Shown here piece by piece: positions 32,922 to 41,047 of a stretch of 64,000 nt of DNA. Each line of letters opens with the position of its first letter. The first letter of the stretch is position 1. A program made the position numbers and the translations under genes. The DNA lies in NCBI GenBank assembly GCA_035538795.1, contig DATLJS010000041.1, positions 111,483 through 175,482 of the forward strand. Direction: 5' to 3'. This DNA is from JAJZGK01 sp035538795 (lineage in GTDB: Bacteria; Pseudomonadota; Alphaproteobacteria; Rhodospirillales; Magnetospirillaceae). The notes beneath the pieces are model-generated. The model was not told the origin of the DNA, did not search any database, and saw only the letters and a list, made by a program, of their open reading frames with translations.

Positions 32922-34763
32922 ATGCGTCATCTCGCTTCCGACTATGCCTCTCCGCCCGGCGGCCGCCGGGATGGAGAAACCCTGAAAACCTTGCTTCCCT
33001 ATCTCTGGCCCGCCGAGTTCGGCCTGCGCTTCAGGGTGGCGGCGGCTTTGGCCTGTCTGCTGCTGGCCAAGGTGCTGGGCGTCTATGTGCCGGTGATCTT
33101 CCGCGATGCGGTGGATGTGCTGTCCCCTTCGTCGGGCGGCGGCGACAGCGGGCTGGCGGTGCCGGTGGGGTTGATACTGGCCTATGGCGCCGCCCGCGTG
33201 ATGAGCCAGGGGTTCGGTGAATTGCGGGACGCCCTGTTCGCTCGCGTGGCGCAACGGGCCATTCGCACGGTAGCCCTGCAGGTGTTCCGTCATCTTCATG
33301 CTCTGGCCTTGCGTTTCCATCTCGACCGTCAGACCGGCGGCCTGAACCGGGGGATCGAGCGCGGTACCAAGGGCATCGAATTCCTGCTGTCCTTCATGCT
33401 GTTCAACATTCTGCCGACATTTCTGGAAATCGGCTTGGTCTGTGGAACCTTGTGGACCCTGTACGACTGGCGCTTTCCGCTGCTGACCCTGGGAACCATC
33501 GGCGTCTACGCCGCGTTCACCTTCGCCGTCACCGACTGGCGCACCCGCTATCTGCGCGATGCCAATCAGTCGGATCAGGAGGCCAACACCAAGGCGGTGG
33601 ACAGCCTGGTGAATTACGAGACGGTCAAATATTTCGGCAATGAAGAACACGAAGCCAAACGCTTCGACAGCAGCCTGCGGCGGTACGAACAGGCGGCGGT
33701 GATGGTCAAAAGCACCGTCTCGATGCTCAACCTGGGCCAGGGATTGATCATCGCCCTGGGAGCCACCGGCATGATGCTGCTGGCCGGTTACGGCGTGCGT
33801 GACCATGCCCTGAAGATCGGCGACTTCGTGCTGGTCAACACTTACCTGTTGCAGCTTTATCTGCAACTCAACGCCTTGGGCTTCGTCTACCGCGAGATCA
33901 AGCGTTCCCTGATCGACATGGAGGCCATGTTCTCGCTGCTGCGTGAGAACCGTGAAATCGAGGACAATCCCGGCGCTCCGGCTTTGCGGATCAAAGGTGG
34001 CGATCTGGTGTTCGAGAATGTGGACTTCGCGTACGACCCCGAGCGCCCGATCCTGAAAGGCGTCAGTTTCACGGTGCCTGCCGGCAAGACCATTGCCATC
34101 GTCGGCCCTTCGGGGGCGGGCAAAAGCACCCTGTCGCGGCTGCTGTTTCGTTTTTACGACGTCACTTCCGGGCGCATCCTGATCGATGGCCAGGATATTC
34201 GTGGCGTTACCCAGCAAAGCCTGCGCGCGGCCATCGGCATCGTTCCGCAAGACACGGTGCTGTTCAATGACACGGTGTTCTACAACATCGCTTACGGCCG
34301 TCCCTCGGCCAGCCAGGCGGAAATCGAAGAAGCGGCCCGTCTGGCCCGGATCCACGATTTTGTCTCCAGCCTGCCGGATGGTTATGGAACCAAGGTGGGG
34401 GAACGCGGTTTGAAATTATCGGGGGGCGAGAAGCAGCGGGTGGCCATCGCCCGCACCATCCTGAAAGCTCCGGCGATTCTGTTGTTCGACGAGGCGACGT
34501 CGGCCTTGGATACCCATACAGAGCGGGAAATCCAGGATTCCCTGCGCGAGGTGTCGCGGGAACGCACCACTTTGGTCATCGCCCACCGTCTTTCCACGGT
34601 GGTGGACGCTGACGAAATCCTGGTGCTGGAGCAGGGATGTGTGATCGAACGGGGTCGTCATGATTCCCTGCTGGCCGCCGAAGGCCGCTACGCCGGCATG
34701 TGGCGCAAGCAACAGGAGACGGCACACCTTGTGGAGGAATTAAAAAATCTTTCGCAAGACTAG
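32922..34763 (+). CDS. Atm1-type ABC exporter, permease-ATPase fusion
   Basis: A 613-residue half-transporter with six transmembrane helices followed by an ATPase domain: Walker A GPSGAGKST, signature LSGGEKQR, Walker B ILLFDEATSALD and the switch His in AHRLSTV. The membrane part has the Atm1/ABCB7 features LRFHLDRQTGGLNRGIERG, the ETVKYFGNEEHE helix and glutathione-contact region TRYLRDANQSDQEANTKAVDS. Bacterial Atm1 exports glutathione conjugates and helps with heavy-metal tolerance and iron-sulfur balance; a homodimer is expected. Length and motifs are normal. Confidence 0.95.
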   Translation: MRHLASDYASPPGGRRDGETLKTLLPYLWPAEFGLRFRVAAALACLLLAKVLGVYVPVIFRDAVDVLSPSSGGGDSGLAVPVGLILAYGAARVMSQGFGELRDALFARVAQRAIRTVALQVFRHLHALALRFHLDRQTGGLNRGIERGTKGIEFLLSFMLFNILPTFLEIGLVCGTLWTLYDWRFPLLTLGTIGVYAAFTFAVTDWRTRYLRDANQSDQEANTKAVDSLVNYETVKYFGNEEHEAKRFDSSLRRYEQAAVMVKSTVSMLNLGQGLIIALGATGMMLLAGYGVRDHALKIGDFVLVNTYLLQLYLQLNALGFVYREIKRSLIDMEAMFSLLRENREIEDNPGAPALRIKGGDLVFENVDFAYDPERPILKGVSFTVPAGKTIAIVGPSGAGKSTLSRLLFRFYDVTSGRILIDGQDIRGVTQQSLRAAIGIVPQDTVLFNDTVFYNIAYGRPSASQAEIEEAARLARIHDFVSSLPDGYGTKVGERGLKLSGGEKQRVAIARTILKAPAILLFDEATSALDTHTEREIQDSLREVSRERTTLVIAHRLSTVVDADEILVLEQGCVIERGRHDSLLAAEGRYAGMWRKQQETAHLVEELKNLSQD

Positions 34764-34847
34764 ATGGGTTGATACCAAGGAAAAAGGGATCGTCATCTGG
34801 GATTAAGCTGTTCGAAAGCGTTTAAAATTTATGACAATGGTTGTATG

Positions 34848-34863
34848 ATCATTAACTAATGAT
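34848..34863. promoter_or_regulatory. Palindrome upstream of the chemoreceptor gene
   Basis: The 16-base sequence ATCATTA-AC-TAATGAT has perfect 7-base arms around a 2-base centre. It lies in an AT-rich gap, 39 bases before the chemoreceptor start codon, and looks like an operator. The regulator is unknown. Confidence 0.4.
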
Positions 34864-34902
34864 GCCTACTCAGATGGGCATATAAAAAATTAGGAGATGT
34901 CT

Positions 34903-36597
34903 ATGACCGAAAAAATATCCGGCTTGTCCGTGCGAAAAAGAATAATTATGACTTTTTTCGCTGTTTCTTCCGTCGTTCTGCTTTTGGGCGGCGTATCATT
35001 GTATAAATTTAGAGATCTGAATAAAGATACCGAAGAGATTAGTCAAAATTACTTAGTGGCTATCGGTTATCTGGATAAAATGAGGTCCAGCCTTCTGGTC
35101 TATCGTCTGTCCTCTGTTCGCGTCATGCAGACGAATCTGACTGACGACGAAGCCAGAAAACAGCGAAAGCGCATGGATGAGGCCCGAGCCGTCTTCGACG
35201 AATATAATGCCAAATATGCCCCTACCGTCGTTACGGCCGCGGAAAAAAGTATCTACGAAGGGTTTTTGACTCATCGGGATAAATACTTCAAAGGCTCGGA
35301 CGAGGCCTATCGTCTGCTGGATACAGGCAACAAAGACGACGGAGTCAAGCTATACATGGCTGTTGCCGTGGCCGAAGGCGCGGAGATGGATCAGGCTCTG
35401 GCGACGGACATGGATTACAACGTCGCCGAGGGCAACCGCTGGGCCGGGGAAGCTTCGGCCAGCTATGATTCGGGATTGGTCATCGTCATTCTGCTGGCTG
35501 GCGCGGCTCTGTTTATCTCGGTGGTTTCGGGGGCAATCCTGGTGCGCGGCATTTCGCTTCCGGTGATGTCCATGACCGCCGCGATGCGGGCTTTGGCCGA
35601 TGGCGACAAAAGCGTGCAGATTCCTTCGCAAGACCGTCGCGACGAAATTGGCGCCATGGCGGCGGCGGTGCAGGTATTCAAGGACAACGCCATCCGCGCC
35701 GATGAAATGGCGGCCCAGCGGGCGAGCGATCAGGCGGCTCGGGAAGCTCGGGCGCGCAGTATCGAAAGCATGACCCGGGATTTCGACAGCCAAGTGTCTT
35801 CTGCCCTGGGAACGGTTTCCAGTGCGGCGGGGGAGGTGGAGCGGACCGCCCAGGCCTTGTCTGCCAATGCCGAGCAGACGTCGCGCCAGGTGGAAAGCGT
35901 CGCCTCGGCCACCGAAGAAGCTTCGGCCAGCGTCGAGACCGTGGCCGCTGCTGCCGAAGAATTGGCGTCCTCCATCGCCGAGATCGGCCGGCAAGTGGAG
36001 CATTCCAGCCGCGTTTCACGGGCCGCCTCGGAGGAGGCCGACCGGACCAACGCCACCGTGCGCGGATTGGCGGAAAGTTCCGCCCGCATCGGCGAGGTGG
36101 TCAATCTGATCAACGATATCGCCAGCCAAACCAACTTGCTGGCGCTCAACGCCACCATCGAGGCGGCGCGCGCCGGCGATGCCGGCAAGGGCTTCGCCGT
36201 GGTGGCCAACGAAGTCAAGCATCTGGCCAATCAAACCGCCAAGGCCACCGAGGAAATCGGCAGTCAGATCGGTGCGGTGCAGTCGGCCACTCATAACGCG
36301 GTGGCGGCCATTTCCGGGATCGTCGCGCGCATTGGCGAAATCAATCAGATCGCCAGCGCCATCGCCGCCGCGGTCGAGGAGCAGTCGGCGGCGACGGCCG
36401 AGATCGCCCGCAATGTGCAGCAAGCGGCTTCGGGCACGCAGATGGTGTCGTCGAATATCGGCAACGTCACCCATGCCGCCGAGGAAACCGGTTCGGCGGC
36501 TCGTATGATGCTGGAATCCGCCCAGTCCCTGGCCGGAGAATCCCAGTCCCTGCGGACCACGGTCGACCGTTTTCTGCAGGGTGTCCGCGCCGCCTGA
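34903..36597 (+). CDS. Methyl-accepting chemotaxis protein
   Basis: A 564-residue chemoreceptor. TM1 (about 15-35) is followed by a 4-helix-bundle-type periplasmic sensor (about 36-190), TM2 (about 190-212), HAMP (about 213-265) and the cytoplasmic signalling domain with the hairpin tip EVVNLINDIASQTNLLALNATIEAARAG (positions 36091-36174). It senses a periplasmic ligand and controls CheA. The ATG at 34903 has an AGGAG site at 6 bases. The first 200 bases of the gene, and the gap upstream, are visibly richer in A and T than the rest, as if the sensor part was acquired separately. The neighbouring palindrome may control it. Confidence 0.95.
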   Translation: MTEKISGLSVRKRIIMTFFAVSSVVLLLGGVSLYKFRDLNKDTEEISQNYLVAIGYLDKMRSSLLVYRLSSVRVMQTNLTDDEARKQRKRMDEARAVFDEYNAKYAPTVVTAAEKSIYEGFLTHRDKYFKGSDEAYRLLDTGNKDDGVKLYMAVAVAEGAEMDQALATDMDYNVAEGNRWAGEASASYDSGLVIVILLAGAALFISVVSGAILVRGISLPVMSMTAAMRALADGDKSVQIPSQDRRDEIGAMAAAVQVFKDNAIRADEMAAQRASDQAAREARARSIESMTRDFDSQVSSALGTVSSAAGEVERTAQALSANAEQTSRQVESVASATEEASASVETVAAAAEELASSIAEIGRQVEHSSRVSRAASEEADRTNATVRGLAESSARIGEVVNLINDIASQTNLLALNATIEAARAGDAGKGFAVVANEVKHLANQTAKATEEIGSQIGAVQSATHNAVAAISGIVARIGEINQIASAIAAAVEEQSAATAEIARNVQQAASGTQMVSSNIGNVTHAAEETGSAARMMLESAQSLAGESQSLRTTVDRFLQGVRAA

Positions 36598-36722
36598 CGG
36601 CACTGTTCCTTTGAACGCGGCCTCACTCTTATGAAGGGCGGGGCCGTGTGTCTTCTGGGTGCTTGGCCCTGGTGTCGAAACAGGCTAGGATTCCGCCTCA
36701 TCCCAGGTGAGAGAGGCGCTGG

Positions 36723-37076
36723 ATGTTCAAGTTCATCGGCAAGGCTTTGGCCGGCGTCCTGTTGACCGGAGACGCCCGCAAGGCCGTCGCCGTCCAGGCC
36801 AAGACGCCGCCCAAGACTGCCGCCGGTAAGAAAAAGGCCAAAGCCAAGCCTCAAAACGACGACGCCAACCCCGCCGAACGCGAGGCCGTCGCCCAGGTGC
36901 AGGCCCAGGCCAAAGAATTGATTACCGAGGACCGCGCGGAATTGATCCGCAAGGCCATGCAGGTTCGTGCCGCCAAGCAGACCATTCTGGCCGATCTCAA
37001 TGACGAGGATCGCGCCAGACTGGTCGCTACCGCCATGAAGGCTCTGCTCAACGAGGGCCGCCAGAAAAAAGAGTGA
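36723..37076 (+). CDS. Small charged helical protein, unknown
   Basis: A 117-residue protein with a short amphipathic N-terminus (MFKFIGKALAGVLLTGD), a basic Lys/Ala/Pro stretch and then a long charged helix (about 50-115, EREAVAQVQAQAKELITEDRAE). The C-terminal half with LADLNDEDRARLVATAMKALL resembles small uncharacterised alphaproteobacterial proteins. It is 7 bases before meaB, so co-transcription is likely. No function recognised. Confidence 0.7.
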   Translation: MFKFIGKALAGVLLTGDARKAVAVQAKTPPKTAAGKKKAKAKPQNDDANPAEREAVAQVQAQAKELITEDRAELIRKAMQVRAAKQTILADLNDEDRARLVATAMKALLNEGRQKKE

Positions 37077-37083
37077 CGTTCCT

Positions 37084-38079
37084 TTGAATCATGATCCCGT
37101 GGCCCTCGCCCAGGGCGTGCTTGCCGGGCAAAGACGGGCGCTCGCTCGCGCCATTACCCTGATCGAATCCACCCGCGACGATCATCGCGCCGTGGCCGAC
37201 GCCCTGTTGGAGCAGTTGCTGCCCCACACGGGAAAGTCGGTGCGCGTCGGCATTTCCGGCGTTCCCGGAGTGGGGAAATCGACCTTTATCGAGAGTTTCG
37301 GCCTGCATGTGATCGACCGGGGGCATCGCATGGCGGTGCTGGCGGTCGATCCTTCCAGCCCCCGGTCGGGCGGCTCGATCCTGGGTGACAAGACCCGTAT
37401 GGAAATGCTGTCGCGGGACGAACGCGCCTTTATCCGCCCTTCGCCGTCGGGTTGCACCTTGGGCGGCGTGGCCCGCCGCACGCGCGAGGCATTGCTGGTC
37501 TGCGAGGCCGCCGGATTTGACGTCATCGTGGTGGAGACCGTGGGCGTCGGCCAGTCCGAAACCGCCGTGGCGGATATGGTGGACATGTTCCTGCTGCTGC
37601 TGGTTCCCGGCGGCGGCGACGAATTGCAAGGCATCAAGAAGGGCATTGTCGAAATCGCCGACGCCATCGTGGTCAACAAGGCCGACGGCGATCTGGCGGC
37701 GGCGGCGTCGCGGGCGGCCCGCGATTACCAGAACGCTCTGCACCTTCTGCGTCCGGTCAGCAGCCACTGGACGGTGCCGGTGCTGCGGTCTTCGGCCATC
37801 GCCCATACCGGCATCGCCGAGGTGTGGGAAACCGTCGAGAAATATCAGAAGATTATGGGTGAAACCGGGGCCATTCACGCCCGCCGCACCGCTCAGGCCC
37901 AAGCCTGGATGTGGAACGAGGTCGCTGAAAATCTGATGATGCGCTTCCGCGGGCATCGCCGCATCACGTCGATTTTGAACGGAGTCGAGCATCGCGTCGC
38001 CCAGGGAAGCATGACGCCGACCGCCGCCGCGCAATTTTTGCTGAACGCCTTCCTCGACAGCGGTGCTGCGAAAGGCTAA
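37084..38079 (+). CDS. meaB: Methylmalonyl-CoA mutase-associated GTPase MeaB
   Basis: A 331-residue G3E-family P-loop GTPase of the MeaB/ArgK type, a chaperone that protects and reloads B12-dependent methylmalonyl-CoA mutase. Walker A is GVPGVGKST (residues about 61-69), with VDPSSPRSGGSILGDKTRM, the switch region VVETVGVGQSE and the specificity loop VVNKADGD. The start given is TTG at 37084; a GTG at 37099 is equally possible. The mutase itself is not in this window. Confidence 0.93.
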   Translation: MNHDPVALAQGVLAGQRRALARAITLIESTRDDHRAVADALLEQLLPHTGKSVRVGISGVPGVGKSTFIESFGLHVIDRGHRMAVLAVDPSSPRSGGSILGDKTRMEMLSRDERAFIRPSPSGCTLGGVARRTREALLVCEAAGFDVIVVETVGVGQSETAVADMVDMFLLLLVPGGGDELQGIKKGIVEIADAIVVNKADGDLAAAASRAARDYQNALHLLRPVSSHWTVPVLRSSAIAHTGIAEVWETVEKYQKIMGETGAIHARRTAQAQAWMWNEVAENLMMRFRGHRRITSILNGVEHRVAQGSMTPTAAAQFLLNAFLDSGAAKG

Positions 38080-38114
38080 TTAAGAGAGACACTTCTGCGG
38101 GGGATGGACGGACG

Positions 38115-38684
38115 ATGATCTCGGAACAGGAAGAAGACCTCCTGAAAAAGGAACTGGTCGGGCTGTTCGGTCACATCAACAAGATGCGCCGTGAATTGGC
38201 CGCCTTGCAGGTGCCGACCGCCAGCGGCGAGGTCTTTTCGTCCATGGCCGACACTTTGGACGATATCGTCGAGAATACCGAAACCGCCAGCAATACCATT
38301 CTGGAAAGCATGGAGCAGATCGAGGAGGCCTTGGGCGATCTCCGGGCCAAGGGCGATCCCGAAGTCGACGCCGTTTGCGACCGCATCAACGAACGTTCGA
38401 ATGCGGTGTTCGAAGCCTGCTCGTTCCAGGATCTGACCGGCCAGCGCATCACCCGCGTCGTCAATTCCTTGAAGTTCATCGAAGAGCGCGTCAGCTCGAT
38501 GGTGCGGATGTGGGGCAAGGAAGAACTAGCCAAGGTGGTCGAGGAAGTCAGCCGCGAAACCCAGCCTCAGGTCGACGAGGACAAAGCTTTGCTGCATGGT
38601 CCGCAAAGCGCCACCTCCGCCATCAGCCAGGATGACGTGGATAAAATGTTCAGTCAGGACGACATCGACAAATTGTTCGGATAA
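38115..38684 (+). CDS. cheZ: CheZ-type CheY-P phosphatase with doubled CheY-binding tail
   Basis: A 189-residue CheZ. The long helical hairpin ends in the active-site motif FQDLTGQ, with the catalytic pair D106 and Q110 corresponding to D143 and Q147 of E. coli CheZ. The protein removes phosphate from CheY-P. The C-terminus holds two back-to-back copies of a short motif: ISQDDVDKMF (170-179) and SQDDIDKLFG (180-189). Both resemble the FliM N-terminal CheY-binding motif LSQEEIDALL. One copy would be the expected CheZ tail. The gene is followed 86 bases later by a bacteriohemerythrin gene. Confidence 0.9.
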   Translation: MISEQEEDLLKKELVGLFGHINKMRRELAALQVPTASGEVFSSMADTLDDIVENTETASNTILESMEQIEEALGDLRAKGDPEVDAVCDRINERSNAVFEACSFQDLTGQRITRVVNSLKFIEERVSSMVRMWGKEELAKVVEEVSRETQPQVDEDKALLHGPQSATSAISQDDVDKMFSQDDIDKLFG

Positions 38685-38770
38685 GGCGCTCCGGTCTTGA
38701 GACGCGGCAATCTTGTAACGACGGTCGTGCGGCCGCGCCTTGAACGGCGGCGGGGATAAGGGGAAAAATA

Positions 38771-39172
38771 ATGGCGGTGTTGGGTTGGACTGAGGATTTG
38801 AGCGTCGGCGTCGCCGTGCTGGACGGACATCACAAGCGCCTGTTCGATCTCTTGGACGAACTTTATCGGGCCGTGCAGGCCGGTGGTTCGGAAACCGCCG
38901 TCGGCACGGTTCTCGACGAACTGGTCGCCTACACCGAATATCATTTCCAAGAAGAGGAAAAGCTGCTGGAGCAAGCCGGCTTCCCGGCTTTGGAGGCGCA
39001 TCGCAAGGTGCACAAGGCCTTGACCGGCCAAGTCATCCGCATGCGCGACGATTACAAGCTCGACCCGCGCACCGTTTATGCCGCGGAGCTGTTCCAGTTC
39101 CTGTCCGGCTGGCTGGTGAACCACATCAAGGTCGAGGATTTCGCCTATAAGCCGACTCTCTCCGGGGTCTGA
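38771..39172 (+). CDS. Bacteriohemerythrin
   Basis: A 133-residue hemerythrin, the second in this window. Iron ligands are visible in DGHHKRLFD, YTEYHFQEEEKLLE, EAHRKVH and the final VNHIKVEDF. It begins GWTEDLSVGVAVLD. It differs clearly in sequence from the copy at 13420, so they are not recent duplicates. Oxygen binding for sensing, storage or delivery is the likely role. It sits between cheZ and an FkbM methyltransferase. Confidence 0.93.
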   Translation: MAVLGWTEDLSVGVAVLDGHHKRLFDLLDELYRAVQAGGSETAVGTVLDELVAYTEYHFQEEEKLLEQAGFPALEAHRKVHKALTGQVIRMRDDYKLDPRTVYAAELFQFLSGWLVNHIKVEDFAYKPTLSGV

Positions 39173-39183
39173 ACGGAGCTTCC

Positions 39184-39969
39184 ATGACCGTCCGTATCGC
39201 GCAAGGGCGGCTGGGCTCGTTTCTCTATCAGGATAACGACGTTTTCATCGGGCGCTCTCTCCATGTCTATGGCGAAGCGTCGGAAGGCGAGTTGTCGCTG
39301 CTGCGCCAGACATGCAAGGCGGGGGATTGGGCGGTCGTGGCCGGTGCCAACATCGGCACCATCGCCGTGCCCATGGCCATGCATGTCGGATCCCAGGGGC
39401 GGCTGTTCGCCTTCGAGCCGCAACGGCTGACCTACCAGCTTTTATGCGGCAATCTGGCCCTCAACCACATCGAGAACACCCTGGCTGTGCAGCGGGCCGT
39501 GGGCGGTGTTGTCGGCATGACCCGCGTCGAAACGCTGAGCTATGGCCGGAACGCGAATTACGGCGCCATCCGGGTCGGGGTGGACGATGGCGAGCCGGTT
39601 GAAATGATCACGCTGGACAGCATGTCGCTGCCGCGCCTTGACGTGCTGGTAGCCGATGTGGAGGGTTTCGAAGAAGAGGTTCTGCGTGGGGGCGACGCCA
39701 CCATCTGTCGCTGCCGCCCGGTTCTTTATCTGGAAAACAACATCCGGGAAAAAAGCCCGGCTCTGCTGGGGCGCCTATTTGCTTTGGGCTATAAGGTCTG
39801 GTGGCACCTTGTGCCGATGTTCCACCCCGGTAACGGCCGGGGCGTGACCGAGGATGTCTTCGGCGGCATGATCACGGTCAATATTCTGTGCCTGCCGGAA
39901 GAGCGTGCCGGCGCCATCAATGGCATGCGGCCGGTGGGAACGGCCGATGACTGGTGGCGGCGGGATTAG
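39184..39969 (+). CDS. FkbM-family methyltransferase
   Basis: A 261-residue methyltransferase of the FkbM family. The SAM site is in DWAVVAGANIGTIAVPMAMHVG (about residues 49-70), followed by LFAFEPQRLTYQLLCGNLALN and the family motif LDVLVADVEGFEEEVLRGG (about 158-176). Such enzymes O-methylate sugars, in lipopolysaccharide, flagellar glycans or natural products. No sugar biosynthesis gene is adjacent. The 11-base gap from the hemerythrin gene suggests co-transcription. It overlaps the convergent small membrane protein gene by four bases. Confidence 0.88.
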   Translation: MTVRIAQGRLGSFLYQDNDVFIGRSLHVYGEASEGELSLLRQTCKAGDWAVVAGANIGTIAVPMAMHVGSQGRLFAFEPQRLTYQLLCGNLALNHIENTLAVQRAVGGVVGMTRVETLSYGRNANYGAIRVGVDDGEPVEMITLDSMSLPRLDVLVADVEGFEEEVLRGGDATICRCRPVLYLENNIREKSPALLGRLFALGYKVWWHLVPMFHPGNGRGVTEDVFGGMITVNILCLPEERAGAINGMRPVGTADDWWRRD

Positions 39970-40214
39970 TTTTCGTCCTGGGCCAGCCCCATGATGCCGG
40001 CGGCCATGCCGACGCTGCCGAACGTGACGATCAGGCCGACGAACATCAGGACCAGAGTCAGGATGCCGTCGTCTTCGTCCATCGCCATGGTTCTGAGGTG
40101 GCTGACGTCGAAGTACAGCAATATGCCGCCGAACACCACGCCACCGATCACGCCGGTGAGCAGATGCTGCGCCAGGAACATGATGGCGGTTTTCTCATGG
40201 CGCATCAGCGGCAT
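39966..40214 (-). CDS. Small two-helix membrane protein, unknown
   Basis: An 82-residue membrane protein with two hydrophobic helices (LLTGVIGGVVFGGILLYF and ILTLVLMFVGLIVTFGSVGM) joined by a polar acidic loop (AMDEDDG). Starts at 40232 (TTG), 40214 (ATG) and 40205 (ATG) are in frame; 40214 has a weak GGA upstream. It lies 23 bases after the CinA-like gene. Function unknown. Confidence 0.65.
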   Translation of the reverse strand: MPLMRHEKTAIMFLAQHLLTGVIGGVVFGGILLYFDVSHLRTMAMDEDDGILTLVLMFVGLIVTFGSVGMAAGIMGLAQDEN

Positions 40215-40237
40215 GGCTGCATATCCGAACAAGTAGG

Positions 40238-40996
40238 TTACTGCGGCGGAAGTCCGTCGTCTTCGACCCTGGCGCCCAAGGCGCTGGCCATTTCCACCAC
40301 TTCCGCAGATACGGCGGCGACGCTGTCGGCGTCTGTTCCCCGTGCGACGATTACGGTGCCATATCCGCTGTCGCGTGTGAAGGGATAGCTGCCGATATCA
40401 ACCGTAGGGTTGCGTTTCTGGATATCTCCAAGGCTTACGGCGATGCTTCCTTCGCCGATATGCAGGGTGACCGCCTTGGACAGAATCCTGGCGCCGCCTT
40501 TCAGGCCGTGTTTGATGCCGTCGAACATGGCTTGCATGATGCGCGGCACGCCGGCCATGACATAGACGTTGCCGATGTTGAAGCCGGGAGCGGCGCTGAC
40601 CGGATTGTCGATCAGGATGCCGCCTTCGGGGATGTTGGCCATGCGCAGGCGGGCTTCGTTGAGATTCTCGGGCTTGATGACCTTCTTCAGCAGTTCGACG
40701 GCGCGGGGATCGCGTAGCAGCGGCACGCCGAAAGCCTTGGCCACCGATTCCGAGGTGATGTCGTCGTGGGTGGGGCCGATGCCGCCGCTGGTGAAGACAT
40801 AGTCGTATTTGCCCCGCAGGACGTTGACCGTCTCGATGATCTCGGCCTCGTCGTCGGCGATGACGCGGACTTCCTTCAGGCGGATGCCGACGTCGTTCAA
40901 TCCCAGCGCGATATATTGCAGGTTGGCGTCCTGGGTGCGTCCCGACAGGACTTCGTTGCCGATGACGATCATCGCCGCGCGCACTTCGGTGGTCAT
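40238..40996 (-). CDS. CinA-like molybdopterin-binding domain protein
   Basis: A 252-residue protein with the MoaB/CinA molybdopterin-binding fold: IVIGNEVLSGRTQDAN, the binding loop FTSGGIGPTHDDITSESVAKAFG and the C-terminal VMAGVPRIMQAMFDG. This is the N-terminal half of CinA without the amidase half, the usual form in alphaproteobacteria. Suggested activities in the family include nucleotide (ADP-ribose) hydrolysis; a molybdenum cofactor role is not certain. Fifty-one bases separate it from the GNAT-NUDIX gene upstream. Confidence 0.9.
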   Translation of the reverse strand: MTTEVRAAMIVIGNEVLSGRTQDANLQYIALGLNDVGIRLKEVRVIADDEAEIIETVNVLRGKYDYVFTSGGIGPTHDDITSESVAKAFGVPLLRDPRAVELLKKVIKPENLNEARLRMANIPEGGILIDNPVSAAPGFNIGNVYVMAGVPRIMQAMFDGIKHGLKGGARILSKAVTLHIGEGSIAVSLGDIQKRNPTVDIGSYPFTRDSGYGTVIVARGTDADSVAAVSAEVVEMASALGARVEDDGLPPQ

Positions 40997-41047
40997 GATG
41001 AAGGAAGCTCCCCAGTCAGAGTCTGGGGAGCATACTCCAGGCCCCGG

